From NCBI RefSeq assembly GCF_001434975.1, contig NZ_AZEL01000047.1:82115-146114 (forward strand): 64,000 nt of DNA. The letters run 5' to 3'. This document shows positions 7,479 through 15,420 of the stretch, piece after piece; position 1 is the first letter of the stretch; each line of letters begins with the position of its first letter. The notes under the pieces were generated by a model. The model was not told the DNA's origin. It made no database searches and saw only the letters and a program-made list of their open reading frames with translations. The stretch comes from Lactobacillus gallinarum DSM 10532 = JCM 2011. GTDB taxonomy: Bacteria > Bacillota > Bacilli > Lactobacillales > Lactobacillaceae. Made by a program: the position numbers and the translations under genes.

Positions 7479-8183
7479 TTTTGAGGCAAAGGCGTTTAAG
7501 TGAATGTAGCGGACTGAATCGGAATTATCAAATTTCTCTTTGAATAGGTCGCTTAGCGAGTGTCTACATTCTTTATATTTTTCGAAAGTATAGTGTCGAT
7601 TTTTATCTTTATTAAAATTTTTTTGTCTATTAGCAACAGGACAGACTAAATGATATGGATCTATCAAAATTACTATTAAGTTTTGTGTATTATCATTTAA
7701 ATTATCTGGGTTAATTGCATAAATAGAAAAAACTCTAAATTTTCCTTTACCATTAGGATCGAAAAAATCCGTTCCTTTATTGACCGTAGATTCAAAAATA
7801 CTGTCATTAAAATAATCAATTATTTCTTTAGAGATATCGTGGCTTAGAATTTCTTTTATTCTTTTGCTATTTTGTCGATGTAAAATATCGATTGCTGTAA
7901 TTTCGTTGGCAATTTGCTGAGGATTTTTACTTAAAGAAAGAATATTTTTGTAGGTAGAAGTATTTTTAATCCCTAGACGGTCAACAAAGTTGGAGAATTC
8001 ATTCTTTTCGTCTTTAAATGAATTTAAAAATTGGTCAAAAAATAGAATTTTTACATCAGCATTGTGAGCATTCAGCTGACCAGCAGTATGCTGATTAAAT
8101 AATTTAACCCCAGTCGTTAGGCTGGGGTTATTATGGTTGGTTACTAATTTGGGACGAAATTTAGGCATTTGTGGTTGCGGCAT
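7476..8183 (-). CDS. Unrecognised protein encoded with a Panacea-domain gene, candidate toxin
   Basis: About 235 residues from ATG at 8183 (MPQPQMPKFRPK); starts at 8216 (246 aa) and 8168 (230 aa) are also in frame. The 8168 ATG overlaps the upstream stop codon, suggesting translational coupling. I do not recognise a domain. Visible features are a basic N-terminus, a helical middle (LHRQNSKRIKEILSHDISKE), a hydrophobic beta strand (NLIVILIDPYHLVCP) and a charged, His/Cys-containing tail (RHYTFEKYKECRHSL). There is no signal peptide or membrane segment. It lies directly downstream of a Panacea (DUF4065/SocA-like) gene, a domain known as antitoxin for many unrelated toxins, so a toxin role is inferred from context only. 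Confidence 0.75.
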   Translation of the reverse strand: MPQPQMPKFRPKLVTNHNNPSLTTGVKLFNQHTAGQLNAHNADVKILFFDQFLNSFKDEKNEFSNFVDRLGIKNTSTYKNILSLSKNPQQIANEITAIDILHRQNSKRIKEILSHDISKEIIDYFNDSIFESTVNKGTDFFDPNGKGKFRVFSIYAINPDNLNDNTQNLIVILIDPYHLVCPVANRQKNFNKDKNRHYTFEKYKECRHSLSDLFKEKFDNSDSVRYIHLNAFASK

Positions 8184-8673
8184 ATTCCTTGTAATCTTCA
8201 ATAATCTCTTCTTCATTCATGGGACAATGTGATTGACCGGCCTTATAAGCCTTTTTCCAAGCACTATCTTGGTGTGATCTAGCTACTAATCCAAAATCAT
8301 TAATAGGATCAATTTGTGCAATCATATCATCAATAAATGACCAAACATCTTTTTCCATCGAATTAGAGTAACGCTTTTTCTCTAAACTTGGCGTGATTGA
8401 GTTATTTTTATCTTCTCCATAAACTTTGTTTAGGACGGGGCCGTATTGCCAAGCTTCAAAGTTCGCCTTAAATAATCTTTTTGGGTATTTGATAGTTTCT
8501 GAAAATTCACTATTTTCATTAGAATAATCAATGCTTCCGTATGTTGCAGCATAGAAGGCCCATAAGAAATACAATGATTTTTGAATTTTCAATGGAGTAG
8601 GGTTAGTAAGTTTTGCTTCAAGATATGATACCAAGTCTTCGACTTTATCAAAAAAGTATGCATCTCTACTCAT
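8161..8673 (-). CDS. Panacea-domain (DUF4065, SocA-like) protein, candidate antitoxin
   Basis: 170 residues. LTPLKIQKSLYFLWAFYAATYG-type residues near the N-terminus (here NPTPLKIQKSLYFLWAFYA, about residues 26-44) followed by FEAWQYGPVLNKVYGE are the hallmark of the Panacea fold found in GepA and SocA. Panacea proteins act as antitoxins that neutralise very different toxins. The start at 8673 is chosen because AAGGAG lies 8 nt upstream; a further ATG at 8688 is part of that ribosome site. The gene is first in a two-gene unit, as expected for an antitoxin, and two GTACCTA repeats flank its -10 region. Confidence 0.85.
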   Translation of the reverse strand: MSRDAYFFDKVEDLVSYLEAKLTNPTPLKIQKSLYFLWAFYAATYGSIDYSNENSEFSETIKYPKRLFKANFEAWQYGPVLNKVYGEDKNNSITPSLEKKRYSNSMEKDVWSFIDDMIAQIDPINDFGLVARSHQDSAWKKAYKAGQSHCPMNEEEIIEDYKEYAATTNA

Positions 8674-8698
8674 AATAGTCTCCTTCATATTAAATCTC

Positions 8699-8739
8699 GT
8701 ACCTACAAATATTATAATGAAATCTGTTAAAAGTACCTA
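8699..8739 (-). promoter_or_regulatory. Promoter region of the Panacea unit with repeated GTACCTA
   Basis: On the minus strand a TATAAT (8711-8716) lies between two copies of TAGGTAC (plus-strand GTACCTA at 8699-8705 and 8733-8739). Such repeats around a -10 element are a plausible operator for autoregulation. No strong -35 is seen. Confidence 0.4.
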
Positions 8740-8806
8740 ATGAATTAAATATCACCATACACTTTCTTAAGATTGTACAGCTCCCACCAAACACAATAAA
8801 AACAGT

Positions 8807-8822
8807 GTAATAGAAATATTAC
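8807..8822. promoter_or_regulatory. Perfect dyad upstream of the glucosaminidase gene
   Basis: GTAATA-GAAA-TATTAC forms a perfect 6-bp inverted repeat. The following T-run and most of the dyad recur at 2211-2227. It could be a regulatory site or weak terminator. Confidence 0.35.
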
Positions 8823-8906
8823 TTTTTCCGTACAAATGGTATGAATGGCTTGTTTCTTGCTTATTTGCTAGATGCAATAAAGGTTGTTATACAAGGAGGA
8901 AATTTC

Positions 8907-10133
8907 ATGAAGAAGAGACTTTTGACCAGCATAGCTGCCGCAGTTGTGTTGACTTCCACAATTGCCCCAGCATCTAATATTTCTGCAATTAATGATCTTC
9001 GTAGCCAAAAGGTTTCTGCTGCTACTGATGCGCAAACAGCATTTTTAAATAAGGCCGCTAAGCAAGCTGTCAAAGCTGCTAAGAAATATGGTACTTATCC
9101 ATCAGTAATGATTGCACAAGCTATCGTAGAATCTGGTTGGGGACAATCAGGTCTTGCAGTTAATGCAAATAATCTTTTTGGTATGAAGGCTGACAATAGT
9201 TGGGGTGGCGCTACTTATTCTGCCAAGACTCGTGAAGAGGGCAAGAATGGTAAGAGCTACTACATTAATGCCAAGTTTAAAAAATATAATTCTTTTGAAG
9301 AATCATTTGAAGATAATGGTAGCAAGTTGCGTAATGGTGTTACTTGGCAACCACTTCGCTACAAGGGTGCTTGGCTTGAGAATGCTAACACTTATGCCGA
9401 AGCAACCAAGGCTTTAACTGGTACTTATGCTACCGACAGCAAGTATGATATTGCACTTAATTCTAGAATCACTAGTCATAATTTGAACCAATATGACCCA
9501 GTGATTTCTAAGGCTACCAAGCACTACACTGTTGATAAGTCAGGTTCAGTTTATAACTGGCCAACTAACCATTCAGTAGCTAAGGCTGTTGGTTCTGTTA
9601 AGAGCGGCGAAAAGGTTACTGTAACTAAGACCATTACCTACAATGATGGTTCAACTAGAATGTACATTGAAGGTAAAGGCTGGATCAACGGTACTTCTTT
9701 AACCAAGGGTAAGACAACTACTAGCGCACCAAGTACTCAGGCTCCAAAGGGTGCAACCAAGGTTGAAAAGAACTTGATGCACAATGCCTATGTCTACGAT
9801 GCCAAAGGCAAGAAGATCAAGGGCAAGATGTACAAGGTCAACGATGAAGAAGGCACCAAGTTAATCGCTACTTACGGTACTAAGACTATTAAGAAGAAGA
9901 CTTACTACCGTGTAGGCGAAAATGAATACATTGCAGCCGGTAACATTGATGGTACTCTTAGATTCTTGAAGCATAATGCCTATGTTTATAACCAATATGG
10001 CAACCGCGACAACACTTTAAAGCGTAAGAAGAATGAACAAGTTGCTACATACGGAAGTGCTGTTAAGATCAATGGCAAGAAGTATTACAGAATCGGTATC
10101 CGTCAATACATTAAGAAATCAAACTTCATGTAA
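8907..10133 (+). CDS. SLAP-anchored GH73 N-acetylglucosaminidase (autolysin)
   Basis: 408-residue secreted wall hydrolase. A signal peptide (MKKRLLTSIAAAVVLTSTIA) is followed by a glucosaminidase (GH73) domain at about residues 45-195, with the catalytic-region motif IAQAIVESGWGQSGL and the NNLFGMK signature. Residues about 205-270 form an SH3-like module (VYNWPTNHSVAKAVGSVKSG, ending in GWINGTSL), and two SLAP repeats (LMHNAYVYDAKGKKIKG; LKHNAYVYNQYGNRDN) fill the last 120 residues. It should cleave GlcNAc-MurNAc bonds at the surface beneath the S-layer. The ATG at 8907 has AAGGAGG 9 nt upstream, which rules out the longer in-frame start. The next gene is a companion amidase. Confidence 0.9.
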   Translation: MKKRLLTSIAAAVVLTSTIAPASNISAINDLRSQKVSAATDAQTAFLNKAAKQAVKAAKKYGTYPSVMIAQAIVESGWGQSGLAVNANNLFGMKADNSWGGATYSAKTREEGKNGKSYYINAKFKKYNSFEESFEDNGSKLRNGVTWQPLRYKGAWLENANTYAEATKALTGTYATDSKYDIALNSRITSHNLNQYDPVISKATKHYTVDKSGSVYNWPTNHSVAKAVGSVKSGEKVTVTKTITYNDGSTRMYIEGKGWINGTSLTKGKTTTSAPSTQAPKGATKVEKNLMHNAYVYDAKGKKIKGKMYKVNDEEGTKLIATYGTKTIKKKTYYRVGENEYIAAGNIDGTLRFLKHNAYVYNQYGNRDNTLKRKKNEQVATYGSAVKINGKKYYRIGIRQYIKKSNFM

Positions 10134-10151
10134 TAAGAACGGGGGCCTGAT

Positions 10152-11243
10152 TTGAAATTAAAGAAAGTTTTAGCAACTTTAATTGCAGTATTGGGGCTGA
10201 TTACGGCGATTAATATCCAAAGTCAAACAGTTCATGCTGAATCAATCAACTCGCTCGCCAAAAAATATAAATATAGCGGTGTGACTTATTTATACAAGAT
10301 GCTGAAGCTCGAAGGGATTAAGTATAATAAGTTCCCTGGTGTCGAATATGAAAATGGCAAGCCAGAAGGAATCGTAGTTCACGAAACTGACGATCCTGGC
10401 GCGACTGCCCACGATGAAGCAATTTACTTTAACCGTGAGTGGATGAATATTAATGCTTACGTTCATGCTTTTGTTGATAGCAAGCAAGTTATTCAGATGA
10501 GATCACCAGATATGGGTACCTGGGGTGCAGGTCCTAAGGCTAACAACCGTTTTATCCAGATTGAGCTTTGTGAAGAAAATACTAGGGATGCATTTGCTAA
10601 GTCAGTGAATAATGATGCTATTTATATCGCAAAACTGCTTCACCGTTATGATCTTAAGCCAGACAATGCCTGCGATGATGGTGAAGGGACGATCTGGTCT
10701 CACCATGCTGTCAGCACATTCTTAGGTGGTACCGATCACGTTGACCCAGATGGCTACTTTGCTAAGTGGGGCTACGACATGGATCAGTTCTATTCTTTAA
10801 TCAAGTATTACTACAACTTGCAAAAGAAGAATGAAAATACCCATACTAAGGATCCAAACAAGACGAAGGAAGAAGTACCTGCAGTTCAAGGTGCGGTAAC
10901 TCTTGGTCACGATGCTTATGTTTACACCGAAAAGGGCAAGAGAACCAAGATCTTGAAGAAGACTGGCAGTCCTGTCGTTGTGATGGGTTACAAGATGATC
11001 AATAATAAGAAGTACTACAAGATTGGCGAGGATCAATATGTTGTTGCTTCTAACATTGATGCCACTGTCCGCACAGTAAAGAACGAGACCTACTTGCACA
11101 CTAGAAGTGGTCGCGTTGAAAAGCAGAACAAAGTCAAGGAAGGCAGCCGCGTATTAACTTACGGCAGCAAGATCACAATTAAAGGTCAAAAGTATTATGC
11201 ACTTAACGCTACACAATATATCTTAGCTAAAGATATTGAATAG
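10152..11243 (+). CDS. SLAP-anchored N-acetylmuramoyl-L-alanine amidase
   Basis: 363 residues starting at a TTG with GGGGG 7 nt upstream, 18 bp after the glucosaminidase gene. After a signal peptide (MKLKKVLATLIAVLGLITAI...VHA) comes an Amidase_2 (PGRP-type) domain at about residues 70-220, with zinc ligand candidates in GIVVHETDD and in the HHAVS/DHVDP stretch. Two SLAP repeats (LGHDAYVYTEKGKRTK and a weaker one ending AKDIE) close the protein. It would cleave the MurNAc-L-Ala amide bond. With the preceding gene it forms an autolysin pair ending at the terminator 11259-11302. No catalytic residue seems lost. Confidence 0.88.
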   Translation: MKLKKVLATLIAVLGLITAINIQSQTVHAESINSLAKKYKYSGVTYLYKMLKLEGIKYNKFPGVEYENGKPEGIVVHETDDPGATAHDEAIYFNREWMNINAYVHAFVDSKQVIQMRSPDMGTWGAGPKANNRFIQIELCEENTRDAFAKSVNNDAIYIAKLLHRYDLKPDNACDDGEGTIWSHHAVSTFLGGTDHVDPDGYFAKWGYDMDQFYSLIKYYYNLQKKNENTHTKDPNKTKEEVPAVQGAVTLGHDAYVYTEKGKRTKILKKTGSPVVVMGYKMINNKKYYKIGEDQYVVASNIDATVRTVKNETYLHTRSGRVEKQNKVKEGSRVLTYGSKITIKGQKYYALNATQYILAKDIE

Positions 11244-11258
11244 AAGTGTAGTTGATTT

Positions 11259-11302
11259 AACGCTAGATGATTATTTGTTAGAATATCATCTAGCGTTTTA
11301 AT
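11259..11302 (+). terminator. Terminator of the autolysin pair
   Basis: Long stem AACGCTAGATGAT/ATCATCTAGCGTT followed by TTAATTTT. Confidence 0.88.
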
Positions 11303-11346
11303 TTTGAAAATGAAATAATTAACTCGTGTTGAAAGAGAGGGAGTTT

Positions 11347-13182
11347 ATGGCACAACTATCACTATTTTTAGTAGTTTTGTTAGCGCTAGTCATTCCAATA
11401 TTTATGGCACGCTTTCAGATTAGTAACGTACCAACCGCGGTTGCCGAGATTATCGTCGGCATTATCATGGGATCCAGCGGTTTTAACTTGATTACATCCA
11501 CGCATGATCTAACCTTGTTATCTAATCTAGGTGTGATCTTGTTGATGTTTTTATCAGGGATGGAAATTGATTTTGATTTATTGCAAAGAAAAAATAATCC
11601 TAAAGGGAAGTCGCAAGCAGGGAAGACGGTCGATCCGCTGAAGACGGCGATTACTGCCTTTATTGGGATCGTGATCATGGCCTTTGTTTTAGCCTATGTC
11701 TTACGACTTACCGGATTATTCAGTGAAGTCATGTTGGCCGCAATTATCTTGATGACTGTGGCCCTTGGCGTGGTTATCGCTACTTTGAAGGAAAAGGATA
11801 TTTTAGGTCGACCAATCGGACAGACGATTTTGTTAACAGCCGTACTCGGCGAAGTTATTCCACTGCTTTTGTTAACAATTTATGCATCTATCAATGGTGG
11901 TAATGCGGAACAATTGTGGTTGATTATCTTATTATTTGTTGCTGCAATTTTCTTGTTGCGTCGATTTAAGCAGCCATATTTGTGGTTTGCTAAGATTACT
12001 AAGTCAACCACTCAACTTGATATTCGGTTAGCCTTTTTCCTGATTTTTGCATTGGTAACCGTAGCAGAAAGAGTTGGTGCTGAAAACATTTTAGGTGCCT
12101 TTTTAGCCGGAATGGTAATGAAGTTGCTTGAGCCAAGTGAAGCTACTAAAGATAAGTTGACTTCAATTGGTTATGGCTTCTTTATCCCAATTTTCTTCAT
12201 TATGACTGGTGTGGGACTTAACTTGCGTTCACTTTTTGCACATCCGTCTTCATTGATGTTATTGCCAGTGTTAGTTATTTTCTTATTTATTGCAAAAGTA
12301 CCAGTTCTTTTAACTTATGTGCGCTATTTTCAGAAGAAAAATGCTTTTGCTGGTGGGTTCTTGACGGCAACAACTATTACGATTGTTTTGCCAACTTTAC
12401 AAGTTGCACGGAAATTGCACGCAATCACATCAACGCAGTCTGATGCCTTCATTTTGGCTGCGGTAATCGTCTGCATTTTGAGTCCAATTGTCTTTAACTC
12501 TAACTTTGTTTTGTTACCAGAAGACAAGATTAAGGAAAAGGTGGCAATTGTTGGCGCGAATGCCGTTACTGTGCCTGTTGCTCATGATTTGCATGCTAAT
12601 TGGTATTCAGTCAAGATGTTCACTGACAAAAAGAATCAATATAAAACTTACGACAGTCGAGTAGAGAATTTAACCTTTTTGCCAAATCTAGACGAAGAAA
12701 CGCTTGAAAAAGATGGCGTATTTGATGGTGATATCGTGGTAGCGGCTAATCGCGCGGACGAAGATAATATTAAGATTGCCCGGATGGCAAAAGAGAAGGG
12801 CGTAAATCGTGTGATTGCCCGACTTAGCGAAGTTGATAGCAAGACTTTGACCGAGTTTAATGAGAAGGGAATCGAAGTCTTTAACTCTACCAATGTGCAT
12901 GCTGCATTGATGAGGGCAATGATCGAGTCACCAACTGTCTACAGAATTATGACTGACACGAAGAACATTTTGTATTCTGTCAAAGTGAAGAATACGCATT
13001 ATACAGGTCGTCAACTGATGGATTTAGAGTTTATTGATCAGATTACGGTAAGTAGAATTAAGCGTGGGGATGAATGGTTAATTCCACGTGGTGCGACTGT
13101 GATTGAGCAGGGAGATATTTTGGTCTTCTCTGGTGAATTTAAGGTGGCAGATCGTGTCCGTGATTTGTTGAGTAAGGAATAG
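11347..13182 (+). CDS. CPA2-family cation:proton antiporter with TrkA-type domains
   Basis: 611-residue membrane transporter. About 12 membrane segments occupy residues 1-390; the family's extended ILGAFLAGMVMKLL-type motif appears near residue 245. The cytoplasmic remainder has a nucleotide-binding, RCK_N-like part (KEKVAIVGANAVTVPVAHDL onward) and a TrkA_C-like end (RIKRGDEWLIPRG, GDILVFSGE). This is the Kef/GerN-type architecture for K+ or Na+/H+ exchange gated by a ligand; the ion is not evident. The ATG at 11347 is preferred over a TTG 21 bp upstream because AGAGGGAG precedes it. It is monocistronic, with a terminator at 13191. Confidence 0.88.
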   Translation: MAQLSLFLVVLLALVIPIFMARFQISNVPTAVAEIIVGIIMGSSGFNLITSTHDLTLLSNLGVILLMFLSGMEIDFDLLQRKNNPKGKSQAGKTVDPLKTAITAFIGIVIMAFVLAYVLRLTGLFSEVMLAAIILMTVALGVVIATLKEKDILGRPIGQTILLTAVLGEVIPLLLLTIYASINGGNAEQLWLIILLFVAAIFLLRRFKQPYLWFAKITKSTTQLDIRLAFFLIFALVTVAERVGAENILGAFLAGMVMKLLEPSEATKDKLTSIGYGFFIPIFFIMTGVGLNLRSLFAHPSSLMLLPVLVIFLFIAKVPVLLTYVRYFQKKNAFAGGFLTATTITIVLPTLQVARKLHAITSTQSDAFILAAVIVCILSPIVFNSNFVLLPEDKIKEKVAIVGANAVTVPVAHDLHANWYSVKMFTDKKNQYKTYDSRVENLTFLPNLDEETLEKDGVFDGDIVVAANRADEDNIKIARMAKEKGVNRVIARLSEVDSKTLTEFNEKGIEVFNSTNVHAALMRAMIESPTVYRIMTDTKNILYSVKVKNTHYTGRQLMDLEFIDQITVSRIKRGDEWLIPRGATVIEQGDILVFSGEFKVADRVRDLLSKE

Positions 13183-13190
13183 TAGAAAAG

Positions 13191-13222
13191 AAGTGTCTGA
13201 GAAAAATCTCGGACACTTTTTT
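13191..13222 (+). terminator. Terminator of the antiporter gene
   Basis: AAGTGTCTGAGA/TCTCGGACACTTTTTT with an AAAA loop. Confidence 0.9.
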
Positions 13223-13238
13223 AGTAATCATCGGGAAT

Positions 13239-13266
13239 AAAAAAGCCCTGCTATTATGCAGAGCCA
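13239..13266 (-). terminator. Minus-strand terminator, probably of a small RNA
   Basis: GGCTCTGC...GCAGGGCTTTTTT on the minus strand. No minus-strand coding frame leads into it, so it probably ends a non-coding transcript. Confidence 0.6.
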
Positions 13267-13525
13267 CCGCGCGTTTGCAAGTTATCGTCTTGTTGCGCAT
13301 GCATCCATGATCATTGGACGCGATAATCTTCTTATATACATAAGAACATGTTAAAGTAAAAATGCATGTCATTCATGCACATTCTAGGGGCTGGCCTAAT
13401 CAACTTGCTACATGAACTTCATTTAGTTCTTCGCGAGCTAAATAATCTGCTTGATAAGTAGGCAACATTAGTAGACGCGATCGGAGTCATTGGCAGTTGT
13501 ATAGTCGATGGCTTATAAAATAAGA
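13239..13525 (-). ncRNA. Candidate structured non-coding RNA
   Basis: About 290 bases with no credible coding frame lie between two minus-strand terminators (13531-13560 and 13239-13266). The GC content is higher than in neighbouring spacers. The 5' AGCCATC can pair with GGTGGCT next to the terminator, closing the whole element, and internal self-complementary words (CGATCGCG, ACGCGCG, GCATGCAT) occur. This suggests a stable RNA, perhaps a housekeeping one such as a 6S-type RNA, but none of the consensus sequences of tmRNA, RNase P or SRP RNA are present. Family assignment is not possible from the sequence alone. Confidence 0.4.
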
Positions 13526-13530
13526 CATAA

Positions 13531-13560
13531 AGAAACCACCTTGTTTAAAGGTGGCTTTCA
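13531..13560 (-). terminator. Terminator of the Gfo/Idh oxidoreductase gene
   Basis: Minus-strand stem AAAGCCACCTT...AAGGTGGTTT immediately after the stop codon. Confidence 0.85.
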
Positions 13561-13562
13561 CA

Positions 13563-14528
13563 TTATTCAACTGAATTTTTAGCTGCAGTTAAAATCTTCA
13601 TTGTTTCCAAAGTATTGACAAACGCTTCATCAGCTCTCCGAACATCATGTTGATCGATCATCTCGGCAAATGCAGTGAACTCACTTGCCATGCGATGTGG
13701 ATATTTATTAAAGTTGTAACGCTTCGGTTTTTGTCCACGCATTTCGACGGTAAAGTTATCAAGCGTACCAGTTGAACCGTCAAAATAAATGCTGCCTTTT
13801 TCGCCTTCAATGAACGAACGTGGCGTTACATAACTGTCCTTTGAACCGATCAAAGTTACTTGTTTATCAGGATAAGAAAGATGCAGGATACCCGATGTAT
13901 CAATGCCTTTTTGCATGTTGGCGTAGTATTTTACCTTATCAGGCAACCCGAGCAGTCCAGCGGCAAGGTGGATATTGTAAATATTCAAGTCCATCAAGGC
14001 GCCGCCATCTTTTTTCGGATCAAAAACGGGAGCAATCTTACCTTCAAGGAAGGCGTCATAACGGCTAGAGTATTGCGTATAATTTAAAGAAACGATATGA
14101 ATTGGAGCAATATTATCTAATTCTTCTTTGATCTTTTTGTAGTTTTCTAAGTAGATATTAGTGATAGCTTCAGCGATAATTAAATCTTTTTCATCGGCCA
14201 ATCGCTTTAATTCTTCGGCTTCAGCTGTACTTAATACAAATGGCTTTTCGCAGATGACATTTTTGCCATGTTCAAGTGCAAGCTTAGCTAGCGAGTAGTG
14301 CAAGAAATTAGGCACGCCGATATAGACCGTATCAACGTTGCTGTCTGACATTAATTTTTCATTGTCAGTATAGGTTTGAGAAATATTGTATTTTTGTGCT
14401 AATTCTTGCGCGATGCCTGCGCTACGCTTGGTTGAAGAAATTGCGGTTAATTCTAAGTTATCAATTTGATCAGCAGTAGTTAAAAAGTCTTGAACAATCA
14501 TGCCGCTGCCGATAATTCCTAATTTCAT
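13563..14528 (-). CDS. Gfo/Idh/MocA-family NAD(P)-dependent oxidoreductase
   Basis: 321-residue cytoplasmic enzyme. A Rossmann start (KLGIIGSGMIVQDFL) is followed by the family's EKP motif (NVICEKPFVLS, near residue 95), the lysine of which normally binds cofactor and substrate. The C-terminal half is the alpha/beta dimerisation domain with DPKKDGGALMDLNIYNIHLA, where the His is the usual catalytic candidate. Members oxidise or reduce sugars, inositols or trans-dihydrodiols; the substrate here cannot be told. It begins 9 bp after the lipoprotein gene upstream, so the two are probably cotranscribed, ending at 13531-13560. Confidence 0.88.
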   Translation of the reverse strand: MKLGIIGSGMIVQDFLTTADQIDNLELTAISSTKRSAGIAQELAQKYNISQTYTDNEKLMSDSNVDTVYIGVPNFLHYSLAKLALEHGKNVICEKPFVLSTAEAEELKRLADEKDLIIAEAITNIYLENYKKIKEELDNIAPIHIVSLNYTQYSSRYDAFLEGKIAPVFDPKKDGGALMDLNIYNIHLAAGLLGLPDKVKYYANMQKGIDTSGILHLSYPDKQVTLIGSKDSYVTPRSFIEGEKGSIYFDGSTGTLDNFTVEMRGQKPKRYNFNKYPHRMASEFTAFAEMIDQHDVRRADEAFVNTLETMKILTAAKNSVE

Positions 14529-14537
14529 CGTGAATAC

Positions 14538-15338
14538 CTATTTCTTTTTCTTATTATTGTCAGTAGTTGGCAAATTCTTAGCGTTCGTAGCGTTAGTTGG
14601 AACCTTTAAGAAGTCGTGACTACCAAAGTTGCCATAGCTTTGACCGACCTTGACTGTCATCATTTTGCCAAGCTTCATGTTAACGAAGACGTTAAAGGTA
14701 GCTAATTTATTGTTTTTCACTACCGCCTTAACCGTCATTGATTTGTATTTGCCTAATTTTTGAATTTGCTTAAACACTTTAGCTTGACCTGTGCTTTGTG
14801 GAGTAGTATCAAAGATAGGAGTAGCTGCTTTTTTCATCAAAGCTTTATCACTTGTTTTAGCAGTTAAAGTGTAGGTGTTTTTATTGCGCTTTAACTTGTA
14901 AGCTTTAATCAACTCAGCACTAGGATTAGTGATCAAGTGATTATTCATAATTGCATCAGTTAAATCGGCGTATGAGTGTCCGGTTAATTTCTCTAGATCA
15001 GCTTTATACCAAGTGTCACGACCATTGATATAAACGTTGTTCATGTTAACCCATTCTTCGCTAGAGCGGGTCTTGCCCTTGCTAGAAGTTTGGTTGATTA
15101 TATGGTAAACCGTTGAGTCACCGCCAAATGTGGTGTTGGCAATAGCTGCTTGGTTAGAAGTGTCAGTGCCAAGAATAATTGATTGAATAACTTGACCACT
15201 CTTGAAGCCCTTTTTCATTTTTTGAACTACCTGAGTTTTGTTTAAAACAGGATCAGCTTTCTTTTCTTTTGGGCTACAGCCACTGAGTAAAAAGACGGCG
15301 GCTAATGATATACCGATAATTGCTTTTTTTAATTTCAT
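14538..15338 (-). CDS. Lipoprotein of unknown function (DUF6612-like)
   Basis: 266 residues with a lipoprotein signal (MKLKKAIIGISLAAVFLLSGC, lipobox LSGC, Cys at 21). The body is a mostly beta, Lys/Thr-rich domain with WVNMNNVYINGRDTWYK and a late MTVKAVVKNNKL segment, ending in a Lys-rich tail (NNKKKK). The fold looks like LolA/LppX-type hydrophobic-ligand binders such as DUF6612, though this rests on overall pattern only. AGGAGA precedes the ATG by 9 nt. A similar lipoprotein lies upstream at 15421-16176. It is probably expressed with the oxidoreductase gene. Confidence 0.8.
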   Translation of the reverse strand: MKLKKAIIGISLAAVFLLSGCSPKEKKADPVLNKTQVVQKMKKGFKSGQVIQSIILGTDTSNQAAIANTTFGGDSTVYHIINQTSSKGKTRSSEEWVNMNNVYINGRDTWYKADLEKLTGHSYADLTDAIMNNHLITNPSAELIKAYKLKRNKNTYTLTAKTSDKALMKKAATPIFDTTPQSTGQAKVFKQIQKLGKYKSMTVKAVVKNNKLATFNVFVNMKLGKMMTVKVGQSYGNFGSHDFLKVPTNATNAKNLPTTDNNKKKK

Positions 15339-15376
15339 AATAAAAAATCTCCTAAATAACTATTTCTATTATAACG

Positions 15377-15413
15377 AAAAAGCCCAAATCTATGCTTAGA
15401 TTAGAGCTTTTTT
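15377..15413 (-). terminator. Terminator between the two lipoprotein genes
   Basis: Minus-strand AAAAAAGCTCTAATCTA/TAGATTTGGGCTTTTT with a short loop; it separates the two paralogous transcription units. Confidence 0.8.
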
Positions 15414-15420
15414 ATATTAA

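Noticed and set aside
13139-13372. Minus-strand frame of 77 codons after the antiporter gene
   Set aside because: It crosses two terminator hairpins and part of the antiporter gene, and its composition is not protein-like.
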